From positions 1 to 64,000 of the forward strand of contig CP006669.1 in the NCBI GenBank assembly GCA_000471925.1: a DNA stretch of 64,000 nucleotides, written 5' to 3'. The notes beneath the pieces were generated by a model. That model was not told where the DNA came from. It did not search any database and saw only the letters and a list, made by a program, of their open reading frames with translations. Source of the stretch: Ralstonia pickettii DTP0602. Lineage in GTDB: Bacteria > Pseudomonadota > Gammaproteobacteria > Burkholderiales > Burkholderiaceae. Shown here one piece after another: positions 36,457 through 47,382 of this stretch. Both the position numbers and the translations under genes were made by a program. Numbering within the stretch: position 1 is the first letter of the stretch; every line of letters starts with the position of its first letter.

Positions 36457-36825
36457 ATGACGTCAAGCTCCTGCTCGACCACGACCGCCTTCGGGCATCA
36501 GCCTGGCTCCAGTGAGCTGCTCCACTTCATCCGGGCATCGGTCGCAAGGATTCGAATGGACGCCGCGGACGGTGCCGCTATTGAGCGCCGCTTGTCGAGC
36601 CTTCTGCGGCACGCGCTCGCGACAGGCTCGCCATTCGAGATCGCGCTCGTATTGGGGAGCGCGGCCGAACTCATGCTGTTCCCGGAGCAGGAGGTGCTGG
36701 AGCAGTGTACAGCCGCAGTCCAACAAGTCGATCAACAGGCGCTGCGTGGGCTCGTCTGGGCTGTCCGGCACAGAAGCATGAGAAGCGGGAAGAGCGTTCG
36801 CAGGTTTGCGCTCGACCCGCAATGA
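36457..36825 (+). CDS. Hypothetical protein
   Basis: A 122 aa protein of no recognised family, mainly helical (HFIRASVARIRMDAADGAA; RRLSSLLRHALATG). It is in the same direction as its neighbours and ends 24 bp before amine oxidase 2. No signal peptide or membrane segment. The ribosome binding site is weak, so the start is uncertain. It could be a small regulatory or accessory protein of the operon. Confidence 0.55.
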   Translation: MTSSSCSTTTAFGHQPGSSELLHFIRASVARIRMDAADGAAIERRLSSLLRHALATGSPFEIALVLGSAAELMLFPEQEVLEQCTAAVQQVDQQALRGLVWAVRHRSMRSGKSVRRFALDPQ

Positions 36826-36849
36826 GATGACAGGAAACAGCGAAGCACT

Positions 36850-38325
36850 ATGGGCAAGATTTCGTCCTCGGACACTTCAATCAACACGCAGCGAAGGCAA
36901 TTGCTGAAAATGGCCGGCGCCTCCACGGCGGCAGGAACCATCGGCTTGAGCCCGGGGCCGGCCAAGGCGGCCAAGGCCGGCACGCCCGAAGACGTCCTCG
37001 ACGTCGCCATCATCGGCGCGGGCCTGGCGGGCCTGACCGCCGCGAGGGACCTGCGCCAGGCAGGCTGCGAGTCCTTTGTCGTGCTGGAAGCGCGCAATCG
37101 CGTGGGCGGGCGGACGCTTAACTACGATGTGGGTTCGGGACAGGTGTCCGAAGTCGGGGGACAGTGGATCGGCCCCGGCCAGACGGCGGTGGCCGATCTG
37201 GCGCGCGAACTCGATGTGGGCACGTTTCCCAGCTACTACAAGGGGAACACGGTCATCCTCGGCGGTGACGGTCGTCTGGAGGTCGACCTGAAGGGCACAT
37301 TCGGCAGCGACGAGGCGATCGGTGGCAGGCTCAGCGTGCTTTCGCGCGACGTGCCGTCGGGCGCGCCGTGGAAATCACCGAAGGTCGTGGAACTGGACAA
37401 ACTGTCGGTCGGCGACTGGCTGGCGAAGCAGAACATCAAGCCCGAGGACCGAACCGGGTGGAATGCGAGCATCGCGCTTTCCGGCGGCGTGATGCCGGCA
37501 AAAATGGGGATGCTCCATTTCCTGTCAATGATCAACTCGGCCGCCTGCGACTATATGCAGCTGGACAGCATCAAGCACAGCGCCCAGGAAACGCGATTTG
37601 CCGGTGGTTCGCAGATCCTCTGCGTCAGGATGGCGCAGGCATTGGGGAAGAGGGTGCGCCTGTCGAGTCCCGTCCGGCGGATCTCGAACTGGGACCGCGA
37701 GGTCGTCACGCTGCACACGGACCAGGGCGAAGTGCGCGCGCGCCAGGTCATCATGGCCCTGAGTCCACCCTTGTGCCAGCAGTTGCAGTTCGATCCGCCG
37801 CTGCCGCAGAAGCGTGCAGCGCTGCAGCGCGCTTGGCCCGCCCATTCGCCGGCGCGGAAGACGGCGATGGTCTATTCCCGTCCGTTCTGGCGCGACAAGG
37901 GACTGAACGGACACATCTTCCAGGTCGACGGGCCGATTCTGTGGGCCTTCGACAACTCGCCGCCGGGGGGCGAGCTCGGCGTTATCAATGCCTTCATCTC
38001 GAATGCGTCGGTTCCCTCGGATCACAAGGCGGCGCAGAGGTTCCTGTCAGAGATCTATGCGCAGGCCTTCGGCAGCGAAGCCTTGGCGCCGGTGTCATAC
38101 CACGATCACGACTGGGGCCGTGCCGATCCCTGGACGATCACCTGTGTCTCCGCGATTCCGCCGGGCTTCTGGAGCACCCACGGCGAGGCATTGCGGCCGC
38201 CCTGCGGCAGGCTTATCTGGTCGGGCACCGAGACGGCCGAGATCTGGGCCGGCTACATGGATGGCGCCGTGCGCTCTGGCCATCAGGCCGCCCTCCAGGT
38301 TCTCAATGCCTTGCGTCGCGCCTAG
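36850..38325 (+). CDS. Flavin amine oxidase 2, with Tat signal
   Basis: A 491 aa paralogue of amine oxidase 1. The twin-arginine signal is QRRQLLKMAGASTAAG (about 15-30), with an Ala-Lys region after it. The FAD motif is VAIIGAGLAGLTAARDL, then FVVLEARNRVGGRTLNYDV; the C-terminal FAD motif is GTETAEIWAGYMDGAVRSGH. A dihaem cytochrome c gene follows after 9 bp, the same pairing as at 17589-19814. The pair probably oxidises an amine in the periplasm with electrons passed to the cytochrome. Confidence 0.88.
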   Translation: MGKISSSDTSINTQRRQLLKMAGASTAAGTIGLSPGPAKAAKAGTPEDVLDVAIIGAGLAGLTAARDLRQAGCESFVVLEARNRVGGRTLNYDVGSGQVSEVGGQWIGPGQTAVADLARELDVGTFPSYYKGNTVILGGDGRLEVDLKGTFGSDEAIGGRLSVLSRDVPSGAPWKSPKVVELDKLSVGDWLAKQNIKPEDRTGWNASIALSGGVMPAKMGMLHFLSMINSAACDYMQLDSIKHSAQETRFAGGSQILCVRMAQALGKRVRLSSPVRRISNWDREVVTLHTDQGEVRARQVIMALSPPLCQQLQFDPPLPQKRAALQRAWPAHSPARKTAMVYSRPFWRDKGLNGHIFQVDGPILWAFDNSPPGGELGVINAFISNASVPSDHKAAQRFLSEIYAQAFGSEALAPVSYHDHDWGRADPWTITCVSAIPPGFWSTHGEALRPPCGRLIWSGTETAEIWAGYMDGAVRSGHQAALQVLNALRRA

Positions 38326-38334
38326 GAGACGGAA

Positions 38335-38994
38335 ATGAAGAAACGCATATGGCTGGGCGTTCCCGCTATCGCTGCCGCCGGGCTGCTCGCCTGGTTCGGC
38401 CACGACCTCCTGGGGATCTATCGCCTCGACCGCTATATCACGGCGTCGGCTGCCGCTTATAACGCCGACGGCAGCCCGTGGCCACGCGTGACCGACGCCT
38501 GCATCGGCTGCCACGGTGCCAAGGGCAATTCGCTGCACCAGGGCTATCCGAGCCTCGCGGGCCAGCCGGCACCGTACGTGGCGGCCCAGCTTCACAAGTT
38601 CGCCAGCGGGGAGCGGTCCAATCCGATCATGGGCCCGTTGGCCAAGACGATGAGTGAGGCAGAGATCAACGATCTTGCCGGCCACTTCGCCAGGCAGCCG
38701 GCCGGCGCCAACCGTTACTTCACGCCCGATGCGGGATTGCTGGAGAAGGGCAAGCGGCTGGTGGCCTCGGGAAACTGCGCCGCGTGCCACGGCAGCCAGC
38801 TGATGGGGCACGACCAGTTCCCGCGCCTCGCGGGCCAGAGCTACGAGTATCTGCTGGCGCAGTTTGATGCGTTTGCCACCGGCACGCGCGGTGAACCGAC
38901 CGGGATGATGAAAAGCGTGGCCGCGGCGGCGTCGCCGGAGGACCGCAAGGCGATGGCCACCTACCTCGCCAGTCTGGCGCCGCGAAAGCCGTGA
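38335..38994 (+). CDS. Dihaem cytochrome c (c4-like), partner of amine oxidase 2
   Basis: A 219 aa periplasmic carrier. The N-terminal anchor is LGVPAIAAAGLLAWF; haem sites are CIGCH (about 57) and CAACH (about 145); Met ligand candidates lie in NPIMGPLAKTM and GMMKSVAAAAS. It is a homologue of the cytochrome at 17589-18263 (shared YPSLAGQPA/YPALAGQPA, PRLAGQ). It is co-transcribed with amine oxidase 2. Confidence 0.9.
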   Translation: MKKRIWLGVPAIAAAGLLAWFGHDLLGIYRLDRYITASAAAYNADGSPWPRVTDACIGCHGAKGNSLHQGYPSLAGQPAPYVAAQLHKFASGERSNPIMGPLAKTMSEAEINDLAGHFARQPAGANRYFTPDAGLLEKGKRLVASGNCAACHGSQLMGHDQFPRLAGQSYEYLLAQFDAFATGTRGEPTGMMKSVAAAASPEDRKAMATYLASLAPRKP

Positions 38995-39031
38995 ACAATC
39001 CAATCCTGCAAATCGAGCCTTGGGAGTCGTG

Positions 39032-39703
39032 ATGGACCGCAATCTCTATCTTCTCTGTTTTGCGATGTTCGTCCTCGTGATGACGTCATTGATCCACGGC
39101 CTGAAGTTCCTCAGGCAGCGCAACTACCTGCTCGGCTTCGAATGGCTGATCGTGACTTTCTCCGCGTCGAATTTCCTGCTTTTCGCCTTGGGCGGCGTGC
39201 AGTTTTCGTATGGCATCTCGTACTTTTGCGATGCGTTCTCCCGGGGCTTCGGCATCCCGGTGGTTGCCTTGGCCGGGCTGATGTCCGTTACGCATCGCTA
39301 CAAGCCGTCCATCCTGATGGATGTCGTGTTCTTCGCGGGAGCGATCGCAGGGACGATCGTGCTGTTGTCGATCGACGCGCTGGCGCAGCCGAGGCCGTAT
39401 TTCTATGTGGTGATGTGGTCGGTATTTTCGGTATACCTGGCCTGGTTTGCCTGGAAGCTGCTCAGCGCCGGGGAAGGCTGGCACGCATTTGGCGTGTTCA
39501 TGGTCCTGCTGACCGCGCAAGCCATTGCCTGCATCTATGATTTCCATACGATCCCCGGCGACGACGAGCAACACCTGATCTTCTTTTCGCTCGCTTGCCT
39601 GACTTGGTCGTTCATGTGTGTGGAGCTGTACTACGCGTACTGCGCGCTGGATCGCGCGGAAAAGGATGCGGGGTCGCTGGCTCCCGTGCCGGCGCTTCGA
39701 TGA
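39032..39703 (+). CDS. Seven-helix-type integral membrane protein of unknown function
   Basis: A 223 aa protein with about seven hydrophobic segments (LLCFAMFVLVMTSLI, WLIVTFSASNFLLFALGG, FGIPVVALAGLMSV, DVVFFAGAIAGTIVLLSI, FYVVMWSVFSVYLAWFAW, AFGVFMVLLTAQAIACI, LIFFSLACLTWSFMCVELYY). GGGAG lies 5 bp before the ATG at 39032. No family is recognised with confidence. Its place between the cytochrome c and the kinase gene suggests a link to transport or electron transfer in the pathway. Confidence 0.75.
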   Translation: MDRNLYLLCFAMFVLVMTSLIHGLKFLRQRNYLLGFEWLIVTFSASNFLLFALGGVQFSYGISYFCDAFSRGFGIPVVALAGLMSVTHRYKPSILMDVVFFAGAIAGTIVLLSIDALAQPRPYFYVVMWSVFSVYLAWFAWKLLSAGEGWHAFGVFMVLLTAQAIACIYDFHTIPGDDEQHLIFFSLACLTWSFMCVELYYAYCALDRAEKDAGSLAPVPALR

Positions 39704-39716
39704 ACGGGGCGACCGG

Positions 39717-40793
39717 ATGAGCAATGCTTCTTCAGCGTTCGCCGGCACGCGGCCGGCACAGGAGACACTGGGTTTTGACCTGGGCGGACTCGAAGCCTGG
39801 ATGGCGCGCCATGTGGAAGGCTTTGCCGGCCCGCTGACCGTTGAGCGGTTCAGCGGCGGCCAGTCCAATCCAACGTACAAGCTCGTCACGCCGCGCCAGG
39901 CTTACGTGATGCGCGCCAAGCCCGCGCCGAAGGCAAAGCTGCTGCCGTCGGCGCATGCGATCGAGCGCGAGTTTCGTGTGACGGCGGCGCTTGCCGACAC
40001 CGAAGTGCCTGTGGCCAGGATGTATGCCCTGTGCGAGGACGAAGCCGTCATCGGTCGTGCCTTCTACATCATGGAATTCGTCAATGGCCGCGTGCTATGG
40101 GATCCCGCGCTGCCTGGCATGAGCAACAGCGAACGTACGGCGATCTACGACGAGATGAATCGCGTGATCGCGGCGTTGCATCGCGTGGACTACAAGGCCA
40201 TCGGCCTTGCGGACTACGGTAAGCCCGGCAATTATTTCTTTCGCCAGATCGAACGATGGAGCAGGCAGTACAGGCTGTCCGAAACCGAATCGATCCCGGC
40301 GATGGATGCGCTGATTGCATCGCTGCCCGACCGAATCCCGGAGGAAGCGGAGGAGCAGGTCTGCATCGTGCACGGGGACTACCGGCTCGACAACCTCATG
40401 TTCCATCCGACCGAGCCCCGCGTACTCTCGCTGCTCGACTGGGAGCTGTCGACGCTGGGTCATCCGATGGCCGATTTCAGTTATCACTGCATGAGCTGGC
40501 ACATTTCACCGGGCCCGCTGCGAGGCATGGGAGGTGTCGACCGGGCCAACCTGGGTATCCCGGACGAAGCGCTTTACCGCCGCGCGTATGAGCAGCGCAC
40601 CGGGCGCAGGATCGGCGGGAACTGGAACTTCTATCTCGCGTTCAGCATGTTCCGAACCGCAGGCATCCTGCAGGGGATCATGAAGCGGGTGGTGGATGGC
40701 ACGGCGTCATCGGCGCAGGCGCTCGAAACGGGAAAGCTCGCCCGACCCATGGCCGCGATGGCCTGGAAATACCTGCAGAAGCAGGCGCGATGA
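39717..40793 (+). CDS. APH-family kinase, ACAD10/LvaA-like
   Basis: A 358 aa protein kinase-like fold of the aminoglycoside phosphotransferase family, of the group forming the N-terminal domain of ACAD10/11 and LvaA. Motifs: FSGGQSNPTYKLVTPRQAYV (nucleotide loop and Lys), VCIVHGDYRLDNLMF (catalytic Asp) and LLDWELSTLGHPMADFSYHC (metal Asp). In levulinate degradation LvaA phosphorylates a 4-hydroxyacyl-CoA before the acyl-CoA dehydrogenase-like step. An acyl-CoA dehydrogenase and an SDR lie close by, so a similar route is likely. It is not expected to be an antibiotic resistance gene. Confidence 0.85.
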   Translation: MSNASSAFAGTRPAQETLGFDLGGLEAWMARHVEGFAGPLTVERFSGGQSNPTYKLVTPRQAYVMRAKPAPKAKLLPSAHAIEREFRVTAALADTEVPVARMYALCEDEAVIGRAFYIMEFVNGRVLWDPALPGMSNSERTAIYDEMNRVIAALHRVDYKAIGLADYGKPGNYFFRQIERWSRQYRLSETESIPAMDALIASLPDRIPEEAEEQVCIVHGDYRLDNLMFHPTEPRVLSLLDWELSTLGHPMADFSYHCMSWHISPGPLRGMGGVDRANLGIPDEALYRRAYEQRTGRRIGGNWNFYLAFSMFRTAGILQGIMKRVVDGTASSAQALETGKLARPMAAMAWKYLQKQAR

Positions 40794-40949
40794 CCAGCAT
40801 CCATGGGGCCGCAGCCGCGGCTTCGTCGGGTCAACCGGACCAGCGCGATCACGAATTCCTGTTCTATGCCAGAAGCGGGGAACGCTACTGCGCCTGGGAC
40901 GTCCTGCGTTGACTCCGGTACTGACACCATTTCTCTACATCGCCCAATC

Positions 40950-41726
40950 ATGACGAATTCCAACTCTCCCCTCGCTCAGCCCCGGTTTGCCGAGTCCCTC
41001 GATTTCACCGGCAAGACCGTGTTGGTTGTGGGGGGCTCCAGCGGCATAGGCAATGGCATCGCGCAGGCATTCCGGCAACTCGGTGCAGAGGTTCACGCCT
41101 GGGGCACGCGTGCCCGGGCGTCCGACTATCGCTTCGACGAAGGTTCAGATCTTTCTGGCCTGCACTACGCGCAATTGGATGTTTCCGACCAGGCGGCCGT
41201 CAACGCCGTGCGGCCCGCCTTCGAACGCCTGGACGTGCTGGTGCTGGCGCAAGGTACGATCCAGTACAAGCGTGCCGAGTTCGAGATGGTCACCTTTGAC
41301 CAGGTGCTGCACGTCAATCTGTCCAGCGTGATGGCCTGCGCGGTCAAGTTCCGGCCGATGCTCCATGAGAGCCGGGGTTCGCTGATTACGCTGAGCTCGA
41401 TCGCGGGCTTCCGGTCCGTGCGGGGAAACCCGGCTTACGCCGCATCCAAGTCCGGCGTGGTGGGCTTGACCCGTACGCTGGGTGAAGCGTGGGCAGCCGA
41501 AGGTATTCGCGTCAACGGCATCGCCCCTGGCCTGGTGGACACAAAACTGACCAAGGTGACCACGGCGTCGCCGGCTCGGCTCGATGCAACGCTGTCGCGC
41601 GTGCCCATCGGCCGCATGGGCTTGCCGCACGAGATAGCCGGGGCAGCCATCTTCCTGGCCTCTCCCCTGGCCTCCTATATGGTTGGCGAGACCCTTCTCG
41701 TCGACGGCGGCCTGACGCTCGCCTGA
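40950..41726 (+). CDS. Short-chain dehydrogenase/reductase
   Basis: A 258 aa classical SDR. Cofactor motif VLVVGGSSGIGNGIAQ (GxxxGxG) near 25; NNAG-equivalent VLAQGTIQ; catalytic Ser in LITLSSIAG; YAASKSG (Tyr-x3-Lys) near 160; C-terminal FLASPLASYMVGETLLVDGG. It could reduce a keto intermediate to a hydroxyl, as LvaD does before LvaA, or oxidise an alcohol. It follows the kinase by 156 bp, without a strong ribosome binding site. Confidence 0.87.
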   Translation: MTNSNSPLAQPRFAESLDFTGKTVLVVGGSSGIGNGIAQAFRQLGAEVHAWGTRARASDYRFDEGSDLSGLHYAQLDVSDQAAVNAVRPAFERLDVLVLAQGTIQYKRAEFEMVTFDQVLHVNLSSVMACAVKFRPMLHESRGSLITLSSIAGFRSVRGNPAYAASKSGVVGLTRTLGEAWAAEGIRVNGIAPGLVDTKLTKVTTASPARLDATLSRVPIGRMGLPHEIAGAAIFLASPLASYMVGETLLVDGGLTLA

Positions 41727-41835
41727 CGTCGGGCGCCGCGGAGTCATCATTAACTGATTGGTGTTTTGTCCTGCTAATGAAACGACCTGGAGTTCGGCCA
41801 TCTGGCGGGCTTCCGGTGCAAGGGGATCTATCGAT

Positions 41836-42954
41836 ATGCAAATTGGTATTCCGCTGGAAACACTGCGAGGCGAGACTCGCGTCGCCGCCACCCCGGAGAC
41901 AGTCAAGAAGTACGTCGCGCAGGGCCACAAGGTGGTCGTGCAGGCCGGCGCCGGCGTAAGCGCCAGCCAGCCCGACAGCGCGTATGAGGCGGTCGGCGCC
42001 ACCATCGGCACCGCCGCCGAAGCTCTGGGCGCCCAGCTGGTGCTCAAGGTGCGCGCACCGGACGCCGCCGAACTGGCGCAGATGAAACCGGGCGCCGTGC
42101 TGGTCGGCATGCTCAATCCCTTCGATGCCGAGAACAACGCGCGCATGTCCGCCGCGAACATCACCGCCTTTGCCCTCGAAGCCGCGCCGCGCACCACGCG
42201 CGCGCAGAGCATGGACGTGCTGTCGTCGCAGGCCAATATCGCCGGCTACAAGGCCGTGCTGGTGGCGGCGCACCACTACCAGCGCTTCATGCCGATGCTG
42301 ATGACCGCCGCCGGCACCGTCAAGGCGGCGCGCGTGCTGATCCCGGGCGCGGGCGTGGCGGGCCTGCAGGCCATCGCCACGGCCAAGCGCCTGGGCGCGG
42401 TGATCGAGGCCTCCGACGTGCGCCCCGCGGTCAAGGAGCAGATCGAATCGCTCGGCGGCAAGTTCCTCGACGTGCCCTTCCTCACCGACGAAGAGCGCGA
42501 GATCGCACAGGGCGTGGGCGGCTATGCCCGCCCGATGCCGCCCGACTGGATGAAGCGCCAGGCCGAACTGGTCCACCAGCGCGCGATCCAGGCCGATATC
42601 GTCATCACCACCGCGCTGATCCCGGGCCGCAAGGCGCCGGTGCTGCTGCAGGAAGCCACTGTGGCGCAGATGAAACCCGGCTCGGTGGTGGTGGACCTGG
42701 CCGCGGCACAGGGCGGCAACTGCCCGCTGACGGTGGCCGACGAAGTGGTCGAGCGCCACGGCGTCGTGCTGATCGGACACACCAACCTGGCCGGCATGGT
42801 CGCGGCGGACGCCTCGGCGCTGTACGCGCGCAACGTGCTCGACTTTCTCAAGCTGCTGATCGACAAGGACGGCAAGCTCGTGATCAACACCGACGACGAC
42901 ATCGTCGCGGCCTGCCTGATGACACGGCGCGAAGCACTGGCGCTGGCCAGCTGA
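41836..42954 (+). CDS. pntAA: NAD(P) transhydrogenase subunit alpha, part 1
   Basis: A 372 aa NAD-binding domain I of proton-translocating transhydrogenase. The start at 41836 ([20 protein letters not shown]) matches the family start; the longer frame is leader. Motifs: [20 protein letters not shown] and [20 protein letters not shown] for NAD, and [15 protein letters not shown]. It forms a three-gene operon with the membrane and NADP subunits, the split form common in proteobacteria. It makes NADPH from NADH using proton flow, possibly for reductive steps of the neighbouring pathway. Confidence 0.93.
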   Translation: MQIGIPLETLRGETRVAATPETVKKYVAQGHKVVVQAGAGVSASQPDSAYEAVGATIGTAAEALGAQLVLKVRAPDAAELAQMKPGAVLVGMLNPFDAENNARMSAANITAFALEAAPRTTRAQSMDVLSSQANIAGYKAVLVAAHHYQRFMPMLMTAAGTVKAARVLIPGAGVAGLQAIATAKRLGAVIEASDVRPAVKEQIESLGGKFLDVPFLTDEEREIAQGVGGYARPMPPDWMKRQAELVHQRAIQADIVITTALIPGRKAPVLLQEATVAQMKPGSVVVDLAAAQGGNCPLTVADEVVERHGVVLIGHTNLAGMVAADASALYARNVLDFLKLLIDKDGKLVINTDDDIVAACLMTRREALALAS

Positions 42955-42976
42955 TCCGGCAATCAAGGAGATATCG

Positions 42977-43323
42977 ATGGAAATGGTTAGCCACACGGTG
43001 ATCAACCTGATCATCTTTGTACTGGCGATCTACGTGGGCTACCACGTGGTCTGGACGGTCACGCCCGCGCTGCACACGCCGCTGATGGCGGTGACCAACG
43101 CAATCTCGGCCATCATCATCGTCGGCGCCATGCTGGCCGCCGGCCTGACCGAGGGCTACGTTGGCCGCGCAATGGGCACGCTGGCGGTGGCGCTGGCAGC
43201 GGTCAATGTGTTCGGCGGCTTCCTGGTCACGCAGCGCATGCTGGAGATGTTCAGGAAGAAGGCACCCAAGGCGCAGCCCGAAGCCAAGGGGCAGCCCGGC
43301 GGAAAACTGGCGGAGGTAGCGCA

Positions 43324-43327
<4 letters not shown>
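42977..43327 (+). CDS. pntAB: NAD(P) transhydrogenase subunit alpha, part 2 (membrane)
   Basis: A 116 aa membrane protein with three or four hydrophobic segments ([56 protein letters not shown]), the proton-channel part of the alpha subunit. AAGGAG precedes the ATG. Its stop overlaps the pntB start (ATGA). Confidence 0.92.
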
Positions 43328-44796
<1,469 letters not shown>

Positions 44797-45103
44797 TCCC
44801 GACGAAGACCGGGAGGAGGTGGTGCAAGCCACTGGGCGAAGGCAGCCGCGTCGGCGAGCGCGCCATAGTCACCGAAGAACTGCAACTAGCCCTGACGATG
44901 CGCAGCCTGCAGGGCGAGGAAGTCGGTTGACGCTCTAAAACGGCCATCCCAAAATATCACACGGTCTGTGTTTGCAGGCACTCTATTTTTATGACAGATG
45001 TTATTATAAATGGACTGAAAACAGAGTTGCGTAGCGCCTGACCGCTCCTGGAACGCCTCGGCTGCGGGACGATCGCAACGGACTGCCAGGGAGGATGATC
45101 GAC
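44797..45103. other. Intergenic region with the second dispersed repeat
   Basis: No gene is seen. It holds the 25 bp repeat at 44929-44953, followed by an A/T-rich stretch (about 44950-45010) that probably contains the promoter of the metallo-beta-lactamase-fold gene. Confidence 0.55.
44929..44953. repeat. 25 bp dispersed repeat, copy 2
   Basis: It begins GACGCTCTAAAACGGCCATC and ends CCCAAA, differing at one base from 12891-12915. Confidence 0.6.
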
Positions 45104-46030
45104 ATGAGCACAGCTTTTAGCAATTCCGACATGCAGGGAAACATCCAGCGCGTGGATTTCGGGCGCGTTTCGGTCTTCTTCGGCGAGAAAAGCGGAAAGT
45201 ATCCCGACGGAAATCAGGTATTGATACGAGGCTCGGAGACTCGCGCGGCGTTCGACACGCCGCTTGTCGCGAACTACATCGGCCCCGAATTTGACGCGAC
45301 CGAGCTGGTGGTGATGGGCCATGTGCATGAGGACCATATGGCCGGTTTGCATCGTCTTCCGTATGCATCGGTATATGTGCACGAACGGGATTTGCCAGCG
45401 GCAAGGAGCTGGGACGGCATGGTCGCCGCTTTCGGCAATGCGGAGTATGCATCGGAGACGCTGCTCAAGTTCCAGCGCGATTTCTTTTATGCGCCGCGGC
45501 CTGATGCGCAAGGCTACGTCGACGGCGCGTGCTGGGGTCTGGGGCAGGCCGGCATTCGCGCTTTCCACCTTCCAGGGCACACCGCGGGCCACACCGTTCT
45601 TCTTGTTGAACCGGAGGGAGTGGCTTTCACGGGCGACATCGACCTGACTGGATTTGGGCCTTACTATGGCGACGCGGGGTCCAGCCTGGCGGACTTCCGT
45701 CGCAGCCTGGCACGGCTGCCCGAGATTCCGGCCAAGGTTTGGGTTACGTCCCATCACCGGGGCGTCTACACCGATCGCGAGCACTTCCTGCGTGATCTCG
45801 CTGCCTATGTAGCCAAGCTGGACGAGCGCGAACAGCGCCTGATGGCCATGCTGCGCGAATCGCCAAAGACACTGGCGCAGCTGGTCGACCTGCGGCTGCT
45901 GTATCCGCCGGGCTATGAAGGCTTGTGGGTGGTCAACGCCGAGACCCGTACGATTTCTCAGCATCTGGCGGAGCTGCTGGCTGACGGGCGGGTTGAGGTG
46001 AGTGAAGATGGCGTCTATCGGATGAGGTGA
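45104..46030 (+). CDS. Metallo-beta-lactamase-fold hydrolase
   Basis: A 308 aa metal hydrolase. The start at 45104 has AGGGAGG at the usual distance; 45095 is too close to it. Zinc motif HVHEDHMAGL (HxHxDH), then LPGHTAGHTVLL, FTGDIDLTGFG and a late SHH. A C-terminal winged-helix-like region (about 245-305; LAQLVDLRLLYPPGYEG) is of the kind seen in LACTB2-like proteins, which act on CoA thioesters, lactones or RNA. It may cleave a lactone or thioester in the pathway; this is inferred from location. Confidence 0.83.
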   Translation: MSTAFSNSDMQGNIQRVDFGRVSVFFGEKSGKYPDGNQVLIRGSETRAAFDTPLVANYIGPEFDATELVVMGHVHEDHMAGLHRLPYASVYVHERDLPAARSWDGMVAAFGNAEYASETLLKFQRDFFYAPRPDAQGYVDGACWGLGQAGIRAFHLPGHTAGHTVLLVEPEGVAFTGDIDLTGFGPYYGDAGSSLADFRRSLARLPEIPAKVWVTSHHRGVYTDREHFLRDLAAYVAKLDEREQRLMAMLRESPKTLAQLVDLRLLYPPGYEGLWVVNAETRTISQHLAELLADGRVEVSEDGVYRMR

Positions 46031-46143
46031 CATACCTTGGAGGCCATTTCGGCGGTGGCCCTCGCGCCATGTCCCGATGCAGATCGCTGAAGCAGCATCG
46101 CATCGGGTTGGCATCGGCAACGGTTTGAGGATATCCGTCGCGC

Positions 46144-47382
46144 TCAGAAGTTGTGGCGGATACCTAGTGCGGCGCCGAACATGCTGGTCTTGCCAGCACC
46201 CGGTTGATAGCCGTTGTTGAACGCAATGGATGCGGTGTCCAGGCACAGGCCAGCATTCTTCGCATAGGCGGTGGTCAGATACAGGTCCGTACGCTTGGAG
46301 AGGTGGTAGTCGGCGATGAACATCAGCTGCCTTGGATTGCCCGCAGGCCTCAGCGCCGGCAAGGTCGAGGACCGGAAGGTCTGGTAGTAGTAGTCCAGCG
46401 TCAGGCTCAGGGCAGGCGTCATCTCGTAGTAGACGCCAGCCCAGTACAGATTGTCGCGCGTCAGTGTCTGCCCCGGCGCAGTCGACATGCCCCAGCGGTA
46501 TCCACTCATGAAGATCGCGGGCCCGACGGCGTAGCTGGCTGCTGCGGCGGCCTTCTTGAATGTGCCGGTACCGGCGAAGCCGCTATTGCCGATGATGCTC
46601 GGGTTCACCTGATCATAGGTCACGGTAGCGCTGAACGGCCCTGCCGTATAGGACGCCCGGGCACCATAGCCGGTATCGCGGCGAAACTGGCCCGGAACCT
46701 CTCCCGATCCGCCAAGGCGGCTGAGGTCCACGGTGCCGCTGCTTCCGCCGGTGCCAAAACTCCAGTGGGCCCCGACGCTGACCGGACCGAAGGTCCCGGA
46801 ATACTTGACGGTGTTGTCTTCGCGGTACACCGGTCCGATCTGGGCGATGACGGGTTCATACAGGCTCGACATGGCCGCCGGCGAGAAGTTGGCCAGTGCC
46901 TCGAGCATCGAGGTGTATTGGCGCCCGAAGGTGATCTTGCCGTAGGTGGCGCTCTGCAGGCCGATGAATGCCTGCCGGCCAAACAGGCGGCCGCCTTGCT
47001 GCATGGTGCCATCGTCGCCGCCGACGCCGCTTTCCAGCACAAAGACGCCGTTCACGCCGCCGCCGAGATCCTCCACGCCGCGCAGACCCCAACGCGAACC
47101 AGACAGGCCTTCGCCGTTCAGCGCGTATCGATTGGCCGAGCCGCCGCCCGCGCTCTTGAAGTTGGTATCGATTTCAAGGTTGGTGTCCAGCGTACCGTAC
47201 AACGTGATGGAGGACTGAGCATGTGCCGCGCCTGCGAAGGCACCAAGTGCTGCCAGTGCGATAACAGGCGTGGTGCCCCAGTTGCGTGCCACATTGCGCG
47301 GCACTCGGTGTTTCTCCTCACGGCGCTGTTCCATGACGACGGCACCATCCTTGCTCAACGCATTACGCCTGAATGCATCCAT
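46144..47382 (-). CDS. Gram-negative porin (Burkholderiales type)
   Basis: A 412 aa outer-membrane trimeric porin of the OmpC-like betaproteobacterial family. The ATG at 47382 has GGAG 7 bp upstream. It has an unusually long N-terminus (about 35 residues) before the signal core PVIALAALGAFAGAAHAQ. The mature start SSITLYGTLDTNLEI and the segments SRWGLRGVEDLGGGVNGVF and FGRQAFIGLQSATYGKITFG are typical; it ends in LGIRHNF with C-terminal Phe. A GGGAATACCC box lies 137 bp upstream on its own strand, linking it to the island regulon, so it may admit the substrate. Confidence 0.92.
   Translation of the reverse strand: MDAFRRNALSKDGAVVMEQRREEKHRVPRNVARNWGTTPVIALAALGAFAGAAHAQSSITLYGTLDTNLEIDTNFKSAGGGSANRYALNGEGLSGSRWGLRGVEDLGGGVNGVFVLESGVGGDDGTMQQGGRLFGRQAFIGLQSATYGKITFGRQYTSMLEALANFSPAAMSSLYEPVIAQIGPVYREDNTVKYSGTFGPVSVGAHWSFGTGGSSGTVDLSRLGGSGEVPGQFRRDTGYGARASYTAGPFSATVTYDQVNPSIIGNSGFAGTGTFKKAAAAASYAVGPAIFMSGYRWGMSTAPGQTLTRDNLYWAGVYYEMTPALSLTLDYYYQTFRSSTLPALRPAGNPRQLMFIADYHLSKRTDLYLTTAYAKNAGLCLDTASIAFNNGYQPGAGKTSMFGAALGIRHNF

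Noticed and set aside
39717..40793. APH-family protein as an aminoglycoside resistance gene.
   Set aside because: The sequence and the neighbours fit the ACAD10/LvaA acyl-CoA-linked kinase group, not antibiotic phosphotransferases.
41512..43014. A 500-codon minus-strand open frame.
   Set aside because: It is antisense to pntAA, which has all family motifs; the shadow translation is His/Gly-rich.
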